Below, piece by piece: positions 1-10,003 of a stretch of DNA of 64,000 nucleotides (position 1 is its first letter; each line of letters opens with the position of its first letter). This stretch comes from Atlanticothrix silvestris CENA357. Its GTDB lineage: Bacteria > Cyanobacteriota > Cyanobacteriia > Cyanobacteriales > Nostocaceae. The notes below the pieces were generated by a model. The model had not been told where the DNA came from and did not search any database. It saw only the letters and a list, made by a program, of their open reading frames with translations. The stretch is taken from positions 1-64,000 of the forward strand of contig NZ_JAECZB010000096.1 of NCBI RefSeq assembly GCF_016056295.1. The letters are read 5' to 3'. The position numbers and the translations under genes are program-made.

Positions 1-48
1 GCCCTTTCCCCCTTACCCCTTCTTTCCCATGCCCCATGCCCAATTTTT

Positions 49-1899
49 TTATGCTGGTTTACTTTCGTCTTTTAATGCTAAACGAGCTAGTCCATAACAA
101 AGTAGGGCATTGACAATTAGGAATAATCTGGCTAAGTTACCATTTCCTAAGCCCCAAACTTCTGGGTCATATACTGCACTTACTGCTAAACATGCTGCAA
201 TACCTAGGGTGGAACCAATTGCGAACCATTTCCAACGAGGATGACCTAAAAGTAATGCTACTAAAGCAATAGGAATCAAGACACTGGCAAATAGGGGATT
301 AAAAGCATCAGTTCCCTGCAAAGTGTTGCCTAATTCGGGAATGGAACTACCCAAAACTCGGAAAGGCCACTGGGGAAGATCAAAGATATAAATTCCTTTG
401 AGAAAGAATAACCCAGAACTACCAGCAATTAAGCCACTGGCTAAAGACCAACTCCAAGTGAAGGGGAAGTAAACCCGCAAAAACCAAGCTAGTAAGTAAG
501 AACCCAATACCATTAAAACTTTGGGCAAGAGTGCCACGACACCGCCATCAATCCAAAAGCCGGGGTTAATATAACCGTTATCGCGTAACCAGCGGAAGAA
601 ATCTTGGAAGCTGATTTGTCCTGTGATGGCAAGTTTGACGGCTGCTTCAGCATTGAGGTGTCCAGCGCCGTAATAGTTTAAACCATCATCTTGAATAACT
701 CGTGCTGACTGCTTGAGGACTTTTAAAATTTCATCTGGTTCTTTGACACCAGATGCTTTAATCAAAGCTGCCACACCTGCTACATGGGGTGCAGCCATGC
801 TGGTACCCTGGAGTCCCAAAAATGCTGCTTGGCCGTTTTCGTCAATGGTTTCTTGCAGAATCGAACCGGCTTCACTGCCACCAGGGGCAGAGATATCCAC
901 ACCAGCACCAAAGTTAGAATAGGGTGCTTTTTCTCCGTCTGGGCCGACTGCTGAAACGCCAATAACATAGGGGTAACGAGCAGGATAACTTGCACCATTA
1001 GCATTTTCGTTCCCAGCGGCAGCAATTATTGCAACGCCTTTTTTGTGGGCATACTCAATTGCTTGCTTCATCAACTGGCTTTCACCACCACCACCCAAGC
1101 TCATATTAATAACATCTGCGCCATTATCAGCAGCAAATTTAATTGCTTCGGCAATATCGGCAACGGTACCACCGCCATAAGAACTAAGTACCTTCAACGG
1201 CATGAGATTGGCTTCGTAAGCAATTCCCGCTACGCCATAGTTGTTATTAGTAGATTGGGCAATGGTACCGGCGACATGAGTACCGTGTCCGTTGTCATCG
1301 GTGGCTGTTTCACGGTCATTAACGAAATCATAGCCTTTAACAAATTTTGTCTCTTGCAAATCGCGCACTTTGGTAACACCAGTGTCAATGACAGCAACCG
1401 TTACGCCACTACCTTTGGTTTGACTCCATGCGCCTTCAACGCCGATTTTGTGGAGGTTCCACTGTTTGCTGTAATATTGGTCATTAGGGCCAATTAATGA
1501 GGGAGTTGGGTTATCTCTATTTGGAGATTGCAAAATTGTGCCCAGCCCTACAACTTCACTCTGTTGGGGAATAATCTTGTAGATGTAATTTGGTTCGATT
1601 AATTCTGTCGCTTGGGCAAATGGAGATTTTTTCAGTTCTTTGAGTCGCTGGCGATCGCCTTTGATAATATATACATTGTCCAACGCTGAAAATTTATTGT
1701 CTAATTGAGGTGTAACGTTGTATTGTTGAGCGATCGCTTGTAAATCCCGCTTCACTAACTCTGTAGGAATATCTTCCCAAAAATCAAGCAGAATTGTCTC
1801 AAAATCACCTTTAGCTGCTAGTCCCTGAAAATTCAAGAAGCCAAACACGGCAGCTATTAACCCGATGACAAACAAGCACAATAATATAAGTCTTCTCAT
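49..1899 (-). CDS. Membrane-anchored S8 (subtilisin-like) serine protease
   Basis: A secreted or membrane-bound serine endopeptidase of 616 residues. An N-terminal hydrophobic segment (about residues 3-22) is a signal peptide or anchor. The region to about residue 115 looks like a propeptide. The S8 catalytic triad is complete: Asp172 in VAVIDTGV, His205 in NGHGTHVAG and Ser367 in GTSMAAPHVAG, with Asn297 of AAAGN as the oxyanion residue. After the catalytic domain (ending near 425) come about five hydrophobic helices (roughly 453-475, 484-503, 537-552, 557-577, 590-608), so the C-terminus is embedded in a membrane. That tail is unusual, since most subtilases have none. The gene starts with ATG and is divergent from the next gene, about 120 bp away. 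Family assignment is secure; the substrate is unknown. Confidence 0.93.
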   Translation of the reverse strand: MRRLILLCLFVIGLIAAVFGFLNFQGLAAKGDFETILLDFWEDIPTELVKRDLQAIAQQYNVTPQLDNKFSALDNVYIIKGDRQRLKELKKSPFAQATELIEPNYIYKIIPQQSEVVGLGTILQSPNRDNPTPSLIGPNDQYYSKQWNLHKIGVEGAWSQTKGSGVTVAVIDTGVTKVRDLQETKFVKGYDFVNDRETATDDNGHGTHVAGTIAQSTNNNYGVAGIAYEANLMPLKVLSSYGGGTVADIAEAIKFAADNGADVINMSLGGGGESQLMKQAIEYAHKKGVAIIAAAGNENANGASYPARYPYVIGVSAVGPDGEKAPYSNFGAGVDISAPGGSEAGSILQETIDENGQAAFLGLQGTSMAAPHVAGVAALIKASGVKEPDEILKVLKQSARVIQDDGLNYYGAGHLNAEAAVKLAITGQISFQDFFRWLRDNGYINPGFWIDGGVVALLPKVLMVLGSYLLAWFLRVYFPFTWSWSLASGLIAGSSGLFFLKGIYIFDLPQWPFRVLGSSIPELGNTLQGTDAFNPLFASVLIPIALVALLLGHPRWKWFAIGSTLGIAACLAVSAVYDPEVWGLGNGNLARLFLIVNALLCYGLARLALKDESKPA

Positions 1900-2020
1900 A
1901 TCAATTCATTACCGCTTTTTGCCAGTTTGCTCACTACCATAACTTATCTGTGTCTTTGGTTGATGGATTTTGCACTTTTAGTTACACAAGTTTCATACAG
2001 GATTCAGGACTTTTTAAACA

Positions 2021-2452
2021 ATGGAACGTGGTCTTTTGTGGTTGCCCCTGTTAGCAGCGTTTTTCTGGTTGGCTTGGCAAGGCTCGAAAGAGTATCAAAA
2101 AGTTGAAGCTTACCGCACTTGGGCAGAACAATTTGAGAGAGCTAAATATGATATTTATGCTGTATTGGGTCAAAAAGATCACAATATCACTTGGGGTAAA
2201 CCCACACCAAAAGGCCCAATTAAATTAGAAACCTTTTCTTTAATTGATATCCAACAAATCCGACTTTTGATAGATGGCAACCCAGTAGAAACAGAAACGC
2301 CTCCAGAAAAAGGTCGGACGATTGAGTTAGAATTTCTTTTTACTGAACCCCCGAACTCAGTACGTGTTCCATTTACAGAAATTCCATTAGCAGCCCAATG
2401 GGGTAAGTATTTGCAAAATGCCTTGCTAAACTTACACTCGGAACAAGATTAA
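2021..2452 (+). CDS. Hypothetical single-pass membrane protein
   Basis: A 143-residue protein I do not recognise. It opens with a hydrophobic stretch (about residues 4-17, LLWLPLLAAFFWLAW) that is probably a membrane anchor. A soluble domain of about 120 residues follows, rich in charged residues and beta-prone segments (for example LIDIQQIRLLIDGNPVE), with no catalytic motif I can name. The ATG start is the first in frame. The gene is divergent from the subtilase and shares its roughly 120-bp upstream region, and it is separated from the downstream lipoprotein gene by a MITE-like repeat. It is probably a real conserved cyanobacterial gene, but no function can be assigned from sequence. Confidence 0.7.
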   Translation: MERGLLWLPLLAAFFWLAWQGSKEYQKVEAYRTWAEQFERAKYDIYAVLGQKDHNITWGKPTPKGPIKLETFSLIDIQQIRLLIDGNPVETETPPEKGRTIELEFLFTEPPNSVRVPFTEIPLAAQWGKYLQNALLNLHSEQD

Positions 2453-2541
2453 TAACTGATAGTCAATAATGTTAATGAACTAGATATTTTTTTCACGCAG
2501 AGGCGCGGAGAGAAATATTAAGAGTGTTGTCTAAATATATC

Positions 2542-2705
2542 AGGACTTATGCAAAATAACTCTTAAACTCTTATTACTCGGTGTTCTCTGTCTTGAAAAG
2601 TTTGTTACGGAGGGAAACCCTCCTGACAACTTTTCGCTGTGCCTCTGTGGTAGCCTGCGGCAAGCCCTTCGGTCTACGATTTTCTGTTATCTGTGCGTAA
2701 GTCCT
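2542..2705. mobile_element. MITE-like element with 12-bp terminal inverted repeats
   Basis: A 164-bp non-coding element beginning aggacttatgca and ending tgcgtaagtcct, which are inverted repeats with one mismatch. The same termini bound a 91-bp element at 48307-48397. It carries no transposase, so it would have to be mobilised in trans. The interior contains short repeat modules common in this window (for example gcctgcggcaagcccttcgg). Just upstream, near 2493, is another dispersed fragment (cacgcagaggcgcggag). This is the only notable content of the 2453-2766 gap. Confidence 0.7.
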
Positions 2706-2766
2706 ATACATAAAAACTATTGTAGTAAAAAAAGTTAAGTCTCTTTTTTTAAGAGCATATTTGACT

Positions 2767-4407
2767 ATGAAAAAAATTATTCCTATTTTCGGTATTGCTT
2801 TACTACTAAATGCTTGTGTCTCTAGCGTCAACACTGCTTCGCAGGTAAATAATGCTGTCAAGCCTCAAGTAGTCAATTGTCCAAAGGCTACAGTAGTCTC
2901 TTTACCTGTTCCCAACCAAAATGAAAGCTTTTATGACAGATTTAATTTCCACATCCTCAATATTGCAGCAGATGCCGATACAGTTAGGTTTCAAACTTTA
3001 AAACAGGATTTTGTTTTCTGTCGAAGTAATAATAACTGGACGGTACAATCAGGAAATCTACCCCAGGAGTTACAACCGCCAAATGACTATGCAGAGGTCG
3101 CACAAGAATTAGTAAACCCTAAATTCAAAAATATTGATTTACAGGGCAAAAATTATCAATATCGTGTTGTGAGAAAACCACAGTTTTCATTAGGAGAAAA
3201 TAATAATATTTCCAGACCGAATGAGCCAGAACCAGCTAAGGATCAAATTGTGTTTGAGCTAATTACTCCTAATAGCAAAGAAACACAACAAAAAACATTA
3301 TACAGTCTCAAAGACTTACAAACAGCAGCAGTAAAAGCTGGGTTTTCTGCAACCGGAAATCAACTAGGTTTTCCTCGCATCACATCTGCTATGGTTTATG
3401 GCGATTCTCTTTGGTGGTCAATTGCTTTTGAGCAAGGTGAAGGCAATACTGGCATTGCTACTATTGTCAGATATGACCTCCAAAATAACAAATTTACCCT
3501 AATTCAGCCGCCGGAACTGGGGTTTACACAAATTACTGATTTGGCCATAGCTGGAGATGTCAAAAACCCTACTTTTTGGATGGGTACTCAAATTAGTGGA
3601 GAAGGCAATCTTTATATTCCAGCCAAGGGATTAGTTGCTTATCGTCCCGATTCCCAAAATCCTAATTCTGGTTCTTTGACTACATACACTGTTCATAATA
3701 GTCCGCTGGTGGGGGCAATTCCTGACAAACTCAGGCTAGAAAACGATAAGCTGTGGATTAGTACAGCTAATGGCGTTTGTCAAGTTCAGTGGCAAAAAGC
3801 TGACAATCCTGATAGTTGGTCTTGTTGGCGATTCACAGCAATGGCTAAACGACCAGAGAAACTAACGCTTCACAGTGAATTAACTAACAAAACTCCTGCT
3901 GTATCTTTGTCTGGTGATAACAATGGGGAAACTGTAGAAGTGTTGTGGTGGAGTCCTATTGACTTCCAGACACGTAAAGGACGCTATGAAGTGAGATATC
4001 CTCAAGGCTTCACAGTGAAACTGGATGAAGGTGCAAGTATTTATGAACTTCAGCGTTTTTTACCGCCAGGAAAACCACCTGTAGATTGGCCTGGTTTTGA
4101 GTGGCATTGGAATGGAGAACGCTTTGTGCGAGGATTGGATGAAGTGTCTCTTAATTTAGTTGGCGGTGGGCCGCAAGGCATTGGTTCTGGTCAACTTTCT
4201 CCTAACATTCCCATCAATTGGAATACTATGCGTGGCGATTTAGAGTTACTCAACCTTTCTCCTAAATCAACCAGCGTTAAATATTACTCTGGTTGGGTTG
4301 ATGAAGCTCAAATTCAACCTTATCTAACGGTTGTACCACAAGAAAAACCGCAGAACCCACAACCGAATCCTTTGGCAGTACTAGCCAAGCAACTACAATC
4401 TCGTTAG
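2767..4407 (+). CDS. Putative lipoprotein of unknown function
   Basis: A 546-residue exported protein. I place the start at the ATG at 2767, two codons inside the longest frame (which begins with TTG), because it gives a typical lipoprotein signal: MKK, a hydrophobic core, then the lipobox LLNAC, with Cys17 as the likely lipidated residue. The mature part has repeated beta-rich segments such as DSLWWSIAFEQGEG, TFWMGTQISGEGNLY and DKLRLENDKLWISTANGVC, which suggest a beta-propeller-like fold; this is inference. The C-terminus is proline- and glutamine-rich. It lies 14 bp upstream of thiD on the same strand and may be co-transcribed, though a functional link is not obvious. Confidence 0.75.
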   Translation: MKKIIPIFGIALLLNACVSSVNTASQVNNAVKPQVVNCPKATVVSLPVPNQNESFYDRFNFHILNIAADADTVRFQTLKQDFVFCRSNNNWTVQSGNLPQELQPPNDYAEVAQELVNPKFKNIDLQGKNYQYRVVRKPQFSLGENNNISRPNEPEPAKDQIVFELITPNSKETQQKTLYSLKDLQTAAVKAGFSATGNQLGFPRITSAMVYGDSLWWSIAFEQGEGNTGIATIVRYDLQNNKFTLIQPPELGFTQITDLAIAGDVKNPTFWMGTQISGEGNLYIPAKGLVAYRPDSQNPNSGSLTTYTVHNSPLVGAIPDKLRLENDKLWISTANGVCQVQWQKADNPDSWSCWRFTAMAKRPEKLTLHSELTNKTPAVSLSGDNNGETVEVLWWSPIDFQTRKGRYEVRYPQGFTVKLDEGASIYELQRFLPPGKPPVDWPGFEWHWNGERFVRGLDEVSLNLVGGGPQGIGSGQLSPNIPINWNTMRGDLELLNLSPKSTSVKYYSGWVDEAQIQPYLTVVPQEKPQNPQPNPLAVLAKQLQSR

Positions 4408-4421
4408 TAATCTTTTTATCT

Positions 4422-5243
4422 ATGAACGCTGAAACAATATCCAGGGTGGCTGTTGCTTTAACTATTGCTGGGTCAGATAGTGGCGGTGGTGCAGGGATTC
4501 AAGCTGATTTACGCACCTTTGCTTTTCATTGTGTCCACGGTACTAGTGCCATAACCTGTGTTACGGCACAAAACACTCTGGGGGTAACGCGGGTTGATGC
4601 TATACCCCCAGAGGCAGTTGTGGCACAAATTCAAGCTGTAGTTGAAGATATCGGTGTACAAGCTGCCAAAACCGGAATGTTGCTCAACCAAGAAATTATC
4701 TCTGCTGTTGCTCAACAAGTGAAAGCTTTGCAAATCAGTAATTTAGTGGTTGATCCAGTGATGGTATCACGCACAGGAGCGCAATTAATAGATGATGACG
4801 CTGTGAAGACTCTCCGCGATGCCTTAATTCCCCAAGCGACTATCGTCACGCCTAATCGCTATGAAGCACAGATTTTAAGCGGTTTACCAATTAATTCTCT
4901 AGATGATATGGGTGCAGCAGCTCAAATTATTTACGAGACTTTAGGGGCAAAAGCTGTTTTAGTTAAGGGTGGGGGAATGCAGGGGAATTTACGTGGTGTT
5001 GATATTTGGTTTGATGGAGAAAAACTGGAAGTCTTGACAACAAAGTTAGTAGAGACAAAAAATACCCACGGTACTGGTTGTACACTATCATCTGCGATCG
5101 CTGCTAATCTGGCGATGGGAAAAGACTTGTGGCCAGCAGTACAACAGGCAAAGGAATATGTTACAAATGCACTCACCTGTTCAATAAATATTGGCAAAGG
5201 TCAAGGGCCTGTGGGGCATTTCTTCCCCTTGTTACATAATTAA
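4422..5243 (+). CDS. thiD: Hydroxymethylpyrimidine/phosphomethylpyrimidine kinase
   Basis: ThiD phosphorylates 4-amino-5-hydroxymethyl-2-methylpyrimidine and then its monophosphate, supplying HMP-PP for thiamin synthesis in the cytosol. The 273-residue length fits the family. Ribokinase-fold features seen are the N-terminal IAGSDSGGGAGIQAD substrate loop, DPVMVSRTGAQLI, the KGGG phosphate-binding region and NTHGTGCTLSSAIAA, which holds the anion hole and catalytic cysteine. It follows the lipoprotein gene by 14 bp, and a short hairpin with a T run lies downstream. No TPP riboswitch is apparent upstream. Assignment is firm. Confidence 0.95.
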   Translation: MNAETISRVAVALTIAGSDSGGGAGIQADLRTFAFHCVHGTSAITCVTAQNTLGVTRVDAIPPEAVVAQIQAVVEDIGVQAAKTGMLLNQEIISAVAQQVKALQISNLVVDPVMVSRTGAQLIDDDAVKTLRDALIPQATIVTPNRYEAQILSGLPINSLDDMGAAAQIIYETLGAKAVLVKGGGMQGNLRGVDIWFDGEKLEVLTTKLVETKNTHGTGCTLSSAIAANLAMGKDLWPAVQQAKEYVTNALTCSINIGKGQGPVGHFFPLLHN

Positions 5244-5257
5244 CAATAAAAAATCTT

Positions 5258-5275
5258 TGCTCTCTGAGCATTTTT
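5258..5275 (+). terminator. Short hairpin plus T run after thiD
   Basis: The sequence tgctc-tct-gagca forms a 5-bp stem with a 3-base loop, followed directly by five T residues, 15 bp after the thiD stop. The stem is short, so termination may be weak. Confidence 0.4.
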
Positions 5276-5364
5276 CTATTATTCTTGGGCTAGTTTCCGG
5301 GATAACTATCTTTAATAGCATCTCTGAATGATTGCATACCTTAATTTTTGATACCAAGCCACCG

Positions 5365-6000
5365 ATGCGAACAACCACAGGTTCTGTTCACCACAATCCA
5401 TCAAAAACAAGCTCTCCAACCTACCCTCCCTCTGTACCCATTTCCGTATATCGGGAATTGGCAGCCGAATTGCAAGCAACACAAGCGAGGCTAGATGCAC
5501 TTACGGGTAAAAATCAACAACTAGTGCAGGAAAATCAACTGCTCCGTGATGAAATCACTAAAGTTGTTCAGTCTTTTTTACACTTACAAAATTTGGTGGA
5601 TTCCCCTGCAACATTTAGCTATCAGCAAACTCCCCGTTCTTCTCCTAACCATCAAGCAACTGAAACACGTCCACGTCAGCAGGTTTCTCGTTCGCGTCAA
5701 CCTGTTGTTCCCGTACCCCTACGGGGAAGCAAGCTACGCGTAGCGTCTCCGACAGCAGAAGTAGCGAGCCACAAAAACCGTGCTTCAGATTTTTCTGTAC
5801 CTGTAGTGGAAATAAATCCTCCAATGTCCGAAACAGTCTATATAGAAGAACAAGAAGTCAGTTATTACCCTCTCAAGCAGACAAAAACTAAAGAATTTAG
5901 TGGCTGGTGGTTAGCTATTACTATCTTGTTAATTATGCTTACTGCTTTTGGTGCTGGGTACTTGATTGTGCGTCCTCTATTTCAACACCAGAGTCGTTAG
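5365..6000 (+). CDS. Coiled-coil, C-terminally membrane-anchored protein
   Basis: A 211-residue protein of unknown function. I prefer the ATG at 5365 over the upstream TTG (5332). Order of parts: a Ser/Thr/Pro-rich N-terminus; a coiled coil at about residues 29-72 (ELAAELQATQARLDAL and onward) with heptad leucines and glutamines; a low-complexity linker rich in Ser, Arg, Gln and Pro; and one C-terminal transmembrane helix (about 181-203) with only a few residues after it. This is the layout of a tail-anchored scaffold or division-type protein. A dispersed genomic repeat (5712-5753) has been absorbed in frame within the linker and encodes LRGSKLRVASPT. No enzyme motif is visible. Confidence 0.75.
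   Translation: MRTTTGSVHHNPSKTSSPTYPPSVPISVYRELAAELQATQARLDALTGKNQQLVQENQLLRDEITKVVQSFLHLQNLVDSPATFSYQQTPRSSPNHQATETRPRQQVSRSRQPVVPVPLRGSKLRVASPTAEVASHKNRASDFSVPVVEINPPMSETVYIEEQEVSYYPLKQTKTKEFSGWWLAITILLIMLTAFGAGYLIVRPLFQHQSR
5712..5753 (+). repeat. Dispersed palindromic repeat inside a coding region
   Basis: The segment contains ggggaagcaagctacgcg followed by tagcgtctcc, with the self-complementary core gctacgcgtagc. Related modules occur between genes here, near 62289 (gaagcaagctacgcc) and, inverted, near 11391 (gacgctacgcctagcttgc). It is read in frame within the coiled-coil protein gene. Confidence 0.65.
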
Positions 6001-6700
<700 letters not shown>

Positions 6701-7060
6701 GTACTAAGTACTATTAACGTAGCCCTTGCTCAGTGATGAGTTTGGCGTTGCTGAATAGGAGGATAAAGTATACCGAACATGCTAACGCTCAGGTAATTTT
6801 TCATCTTTGAAATCAGTAACGCCTTCCATTGAGTTACGAACTCAAAATAATATGCCAGTTGCGTAAGTCATGATTTGTATATTATTAACAACAACATACA
6901 GCAAACAACTGGGTGATTAGAGTTTTTCTTATCAAATACATCTATTGTTCTTTTGTATCTTTTCATATTATTAATGAATATAAAATAAGGTTTCTAGTTT
7001 GGATGTTCTACGTAAGAGCATGTTATATGTACCTTACAGGTTTTGAGAGCATTACATACT
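6701..7060. other. Intergenic region, no gene seen
   Basis: An AT-rich 360-bp gap between glnB and the cytochrome gene. I saw no convincing terminator, RNA gene or short coding frame. It probably holds the promoter for the downstream cytochrome gene. Confidence 0.4.
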
Positions 7061-9154
7061 ATGAAACCTAAAAAGAACCCTACTCCTGGTGTGGTGAGGG
7101 TATTGTATGTCTTTAAAACTAAGATTGTCCTATTAATCTGCGTTTTTATCATCAGCATTTTTGGAATCTTGTTATCAAATTGGTTGATGACAAGTCAGAT
7201 GGCTTTTGCGAGGGTTAATTTTTTGCAACCTGCTCCTAGTCAACCACTAGGATATTACGACTATTTTGGCAAACTACTTAACCCTCAAGAAGCAGCAGCA
7301 TTAGTTGAACAACGAGGATTTGACTCGAATGACCCTATTTCTTATCAAAGAATAGGAGCAGTTAAAATCACTCAAGAATTAATTACCAAAGGTCAAGATA
7401 TATTTTTCAACCGCAAAATTGGCGACACATTTGGACTGCAAGGAGTATTTGGTTTTGGAATTGGTATTGCTACGATTTTACCAGAATTAAAAACAGCAAT
7501 AGGTAAGTTGCAAGGTCAACCGACGACGAACTTACAAATTATTCTCGAAAAAGATATCACTTTAGGTAGTCGAACTTTTCCTCAAGGAACTGTCATCAAT
7601 ACAGGTTTAAAAATGGAAAAGGGAGGGACTTTTCCTATTGGATTGGGAGTCACGCCTAATCTTGACATTAGCTGTGCTGCTTGCCATGTATCTCTTTCAA
7701 AGCAAGGTGAACGTCTTGTGGGAGTACCAAATGGTGAAATTGCTACGCCCTTGTTAGTGGCTTTGGCACCCAATTCAGCTGCGGGATTTTCGCGGTTAAA
7801 GTTTAACCCCCTCAATCCAGAATACCGAGGTAAAGGCAAAATTATTCTGGACAGTAAAGGTAATAAAGTAGAATTACCTGATCCTGAAAAGTTTGAAAAG
7901 GCCTTCGATGATGCAGTATTAGATGTACCTTTTGGCAATTTTGAAAGTTCTTCAGATAGCATCAACAATACTACCCAAATTCCCAGCATCTTCACATTTA
8001 AAAATCATCCTTATTTCTTTGATGGACAATTTTCTGTAGGGCCGTTTGCGGGATTAAGCGCTAATAACAACGGCGTTCATTCTTCGGAAATTAATTTATT
8101 AGCAGCTGCTCAACTCAGTGCAGAAACGCTGAAGATTGACCCAGAAGTTTATATTGGTACGTTTTTGCAAAATGCAGCCAATCTACAGCTACGTTTACCT
8201 GAAGGAGTTATAGTCAAACCCTCAGAATGGTTGCGTCAAATTTTACCTAACCCTGTGACAGCAGAATTAGAAGATCAAGTTGCGGCTCCTGGTACGGGAA
8301 CTTATCCTAATTTGCGGCCTAACTTGTTTACCTATAACGGTTTGATTTTCAGTCCCAATAGTGAAAACCCGAACGATATTGCTAGCGGCTCTTTTTTGTT
8401 TGCTAACAATGCCATGTCTGCTTTCCAAAATAGCTTAGTACCACCTGCTAACAAAACTTCGGAAAACTGGCAAGCATTAAGCAAAAATTCAGTTAAACGT
8501 GGGGCAAAAGTGTTTGAAAAAGCCAATTGTGCAACTTGTCATATTCCACCTTTCTTTACTGACAATCAAATTCATCCAATTGATGAAATTCAAACTAACC
8601 CAGCTCGTGCTGAGTCACGCCTAGCAATCAATAACTTGTTAGTGCCACCGAAGTTGTACACTTTTAATACTCCAGTTCCCATACCTGCAAATGCTGAAGT
8701 GCTAGATATACCAACGCGTGGTGTATCCGATAATTCCACAACCCTACCTAAAGGTATATTGCCAAAAGGAGGTTACAAAACTACTTCGTTACGTGGTCTT
8801 TATTTAAGCGCACCATATTTGCATGATGGTGGAGTAGCAGTCCGCGCTGGCAGTTTAAAAGTTAATTCCAATGGTAGTTTTGAGGTTATTGACAAAAGCG
8901 GTTTAGGGCTCACTGGTACTCTTAGCCAAAGTATACCTGCGGACGCTGCCAGCAGTTTACGTGCTTTAGTTGATCGTGAACTTCGTGCCTTAGTTGTCAA
9001 AGCCAACAAAGCAAATCCTAGTTTAGTGCGTAGTAACCTTGACGGCACAGGTCATCACTTTTATGTAGATAGACAAGCTGGGTTTAATTTCAATCAGCAG
9101 ACAGACCTGATTAATTTCTTACTAGCACTCGATGATGATCCTAGTAGTTTCTAA
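7061..9154 (+). CDS. Di-haem c-type cytochrome, peroxidase-like
   Basis: A 697-residue exported haem protein. I place the start at ATG 7061 (MKPKKNP) rather than the TTG six codons upstream. A hydrophobic segment at about residues 21-45 is a signal anchor. Two CxxCH haem-attachment sites are present: CAACH (Cys205, Cys208, His209) and CATCH (Cys490, Cys493, His494). The C-terminal part, with GYKTTSLRGLYLSAPYLHDGGV, matches the cytochrome c peroxidase/MauG-like family, where such a histidine lies near the second haem. The protein is longer than classical bacterial CCPs (about 330 residues), with a large insert around haem 1. It would act in the periplasm or thylakoid lumen. Its stop codon overlaps that of the convergent PEP-CTERM gene. 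Electron donor and substrate are unknown. Confidence 0.8.
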   Translation: MKPKKNPTPGVVRVLYVFKTKIVLLICVFIISIFGILLSNWLMTSQMAFARVNFLQPAPSQPLGYYDYFGKLLNPQEAAALVEQRGFDSNDPISYQRIGAVKITQELITKGQDIFFNRKIGDTFGLQGVFGFGIGIATILPELKTAIGKLQGQPTTNLQIILEKDITLGSRTFPQGTVINTGLKMEKGGTFPIGLGVTPNLDISCAACHVSLSKQGERLVGVPNGEIATPLLVALAPNSAAGFSRLKFNPLNPEYRGKGKIILDSKGNKVELPDPEKFEKAFDDAVLDVPFGNFESSSDSINNTTQIPSIFTFKNHPYFFDGQFSVGPFAGLSANNNGVHSSEINLLAAAQLSAETLKIDPEVYIGTFLQNAANLQLRLPEGVIVKPSEWLRQILPNPVTAELEDQVAAPGTGTYPNLRPNLFTYNGLIFSPNSENPNDIASGSFLFANNAMSAFQNSLVPPANKTSENWQALSKNSVKRGAKVFEKANCATCHIPPFFTDNQIHPIDEIQTNPARAESRLAINNLLVPPKLYTFNTPVPIPANAEVLDIPTRGVSDNSTTLPKGILPKGGYKTTSLRGLYLSAPYLHDGGVAVRAGSLKVNSNGSFEVIDKSGLGLTGTLSQSIPADAASSLRALVDRELRALVVKANKANPSLVRSNLDGTGHHFYVDRQAGFNFNQQTDLINFLLALDDDPSSF

Positions 9155-9738
9155 CTAAAGCTACCTTTATATGGCTTCTTCTGGGATACTATTGCTTGCT
9201 TTTGTTTTGTCCACCAACCAAAACCAAAAGCAAGCAATAAGCCACCTATCGTATAGGGTTCGGGAACAGAACGCGGAGTGACACTAAAGTTGCCGAAATC
9301 TACATCACTGGAAAACTCGGAATAACCTTCATTAAAACTACTGTAAAATACGTTAACGTTGCCCATTCCGTCTTCCCCATTTCCAGAAACCAGATAAGAA
9401 AAACCGTTTTTGGTTAATAGCGGTGGGTTTGCATTCAACAAATTATCATTAATACCGTATTCACCCGGTGAAAGTAGCCCGATGATTTTCTCTGTAATTC
9501 CTTGGGCTGTTCTTGTTCCATTGATATCAGTAATAGTGTAGTTATTATTGATAGGATCTAAATCAGTGGTGGTGAAAATACCGCTAGCTGAAATCGCTGT
9601 ACCATTTTCTTCATAACTGGGAAAAGAGTACTGAAAATCAAATAACTGTATAGCTTGTGCCGTGGAAGATGCACCGACTATAGTTAAGCATACAACAGTA
9701 CTAACAGTAGTAAAACCAAGCTTGTTAGCTAATTTCAT
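9151..9738 (-). CDS. PEP-CTERM sorting domain protein
   Basis: A 195-residue secreted protein. I choose the ATG at 9738 (MKLANKLGF), which has ggag about 10 bases upstream, over an upstream TTG. A signal peptide ends near ASSTAQA. The C-terminus has the PEP-CTERM signature: VPEPYTIGGLLL, a hydrophobic helix, then lysines. Such tails are recognised by exosortase for export to the envelope or extracellular matrix. The middle domain has no catalytic motif I recognise. No exosortase or exopolysaccharide cluster is visible nearby. It is convergent with the di-haem cytochrome, the stop codons overlapping by 3-4 bases. Confidence 0.85.
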   Translation of the reverse strand: MKLANKLGFTTVSTVVCLTIVGASSTAQAIQLFDFQYSFPSYEENGTAISASGIFTTTDLDPINNNYTITDINGTRTAQGITEKIIGLLSPGEYGINDNLLNANPPLLTKNGFSYLVSGNGEDGMGNVNVFYSSFNEGYSEFSSDVDFGNFSVTPRSVPEPYTIGGLLLAFGFGWWTKQKQAIVSQKKPYKGSFS

Positions 9739-10003
9739 TAGATAATTCTCCAAAAAAAGTTAATAAATTCTAGTATTATAATTATCTTTCAAACAAGCGA
9801 TCGCTCATGAGTCTATTATGCATTATTAGGCAAAATATTTAATAAAACTTATAGTATTAATACTAAAAACTTAAGGTTTAAAAAAGTGCAATTATTTAAA
9901 GTAAATTGCTATGAGGATTAAATAGAATATTATTTATGGTAACTTCTCAAATAAGCGCTGGTAAAGCACCTAAAGGTGTGAAAAAAAGTTATCTGAAGGA
10001 TCT

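Noticed and set aside
4300-4421. TPP riboswitch upstream of thiD, or SAM riboswitch upstream of metK
   Set aside because: The thiD gap is only 14 bp, and I saw no conserved aptamer cores upstream of either gene.
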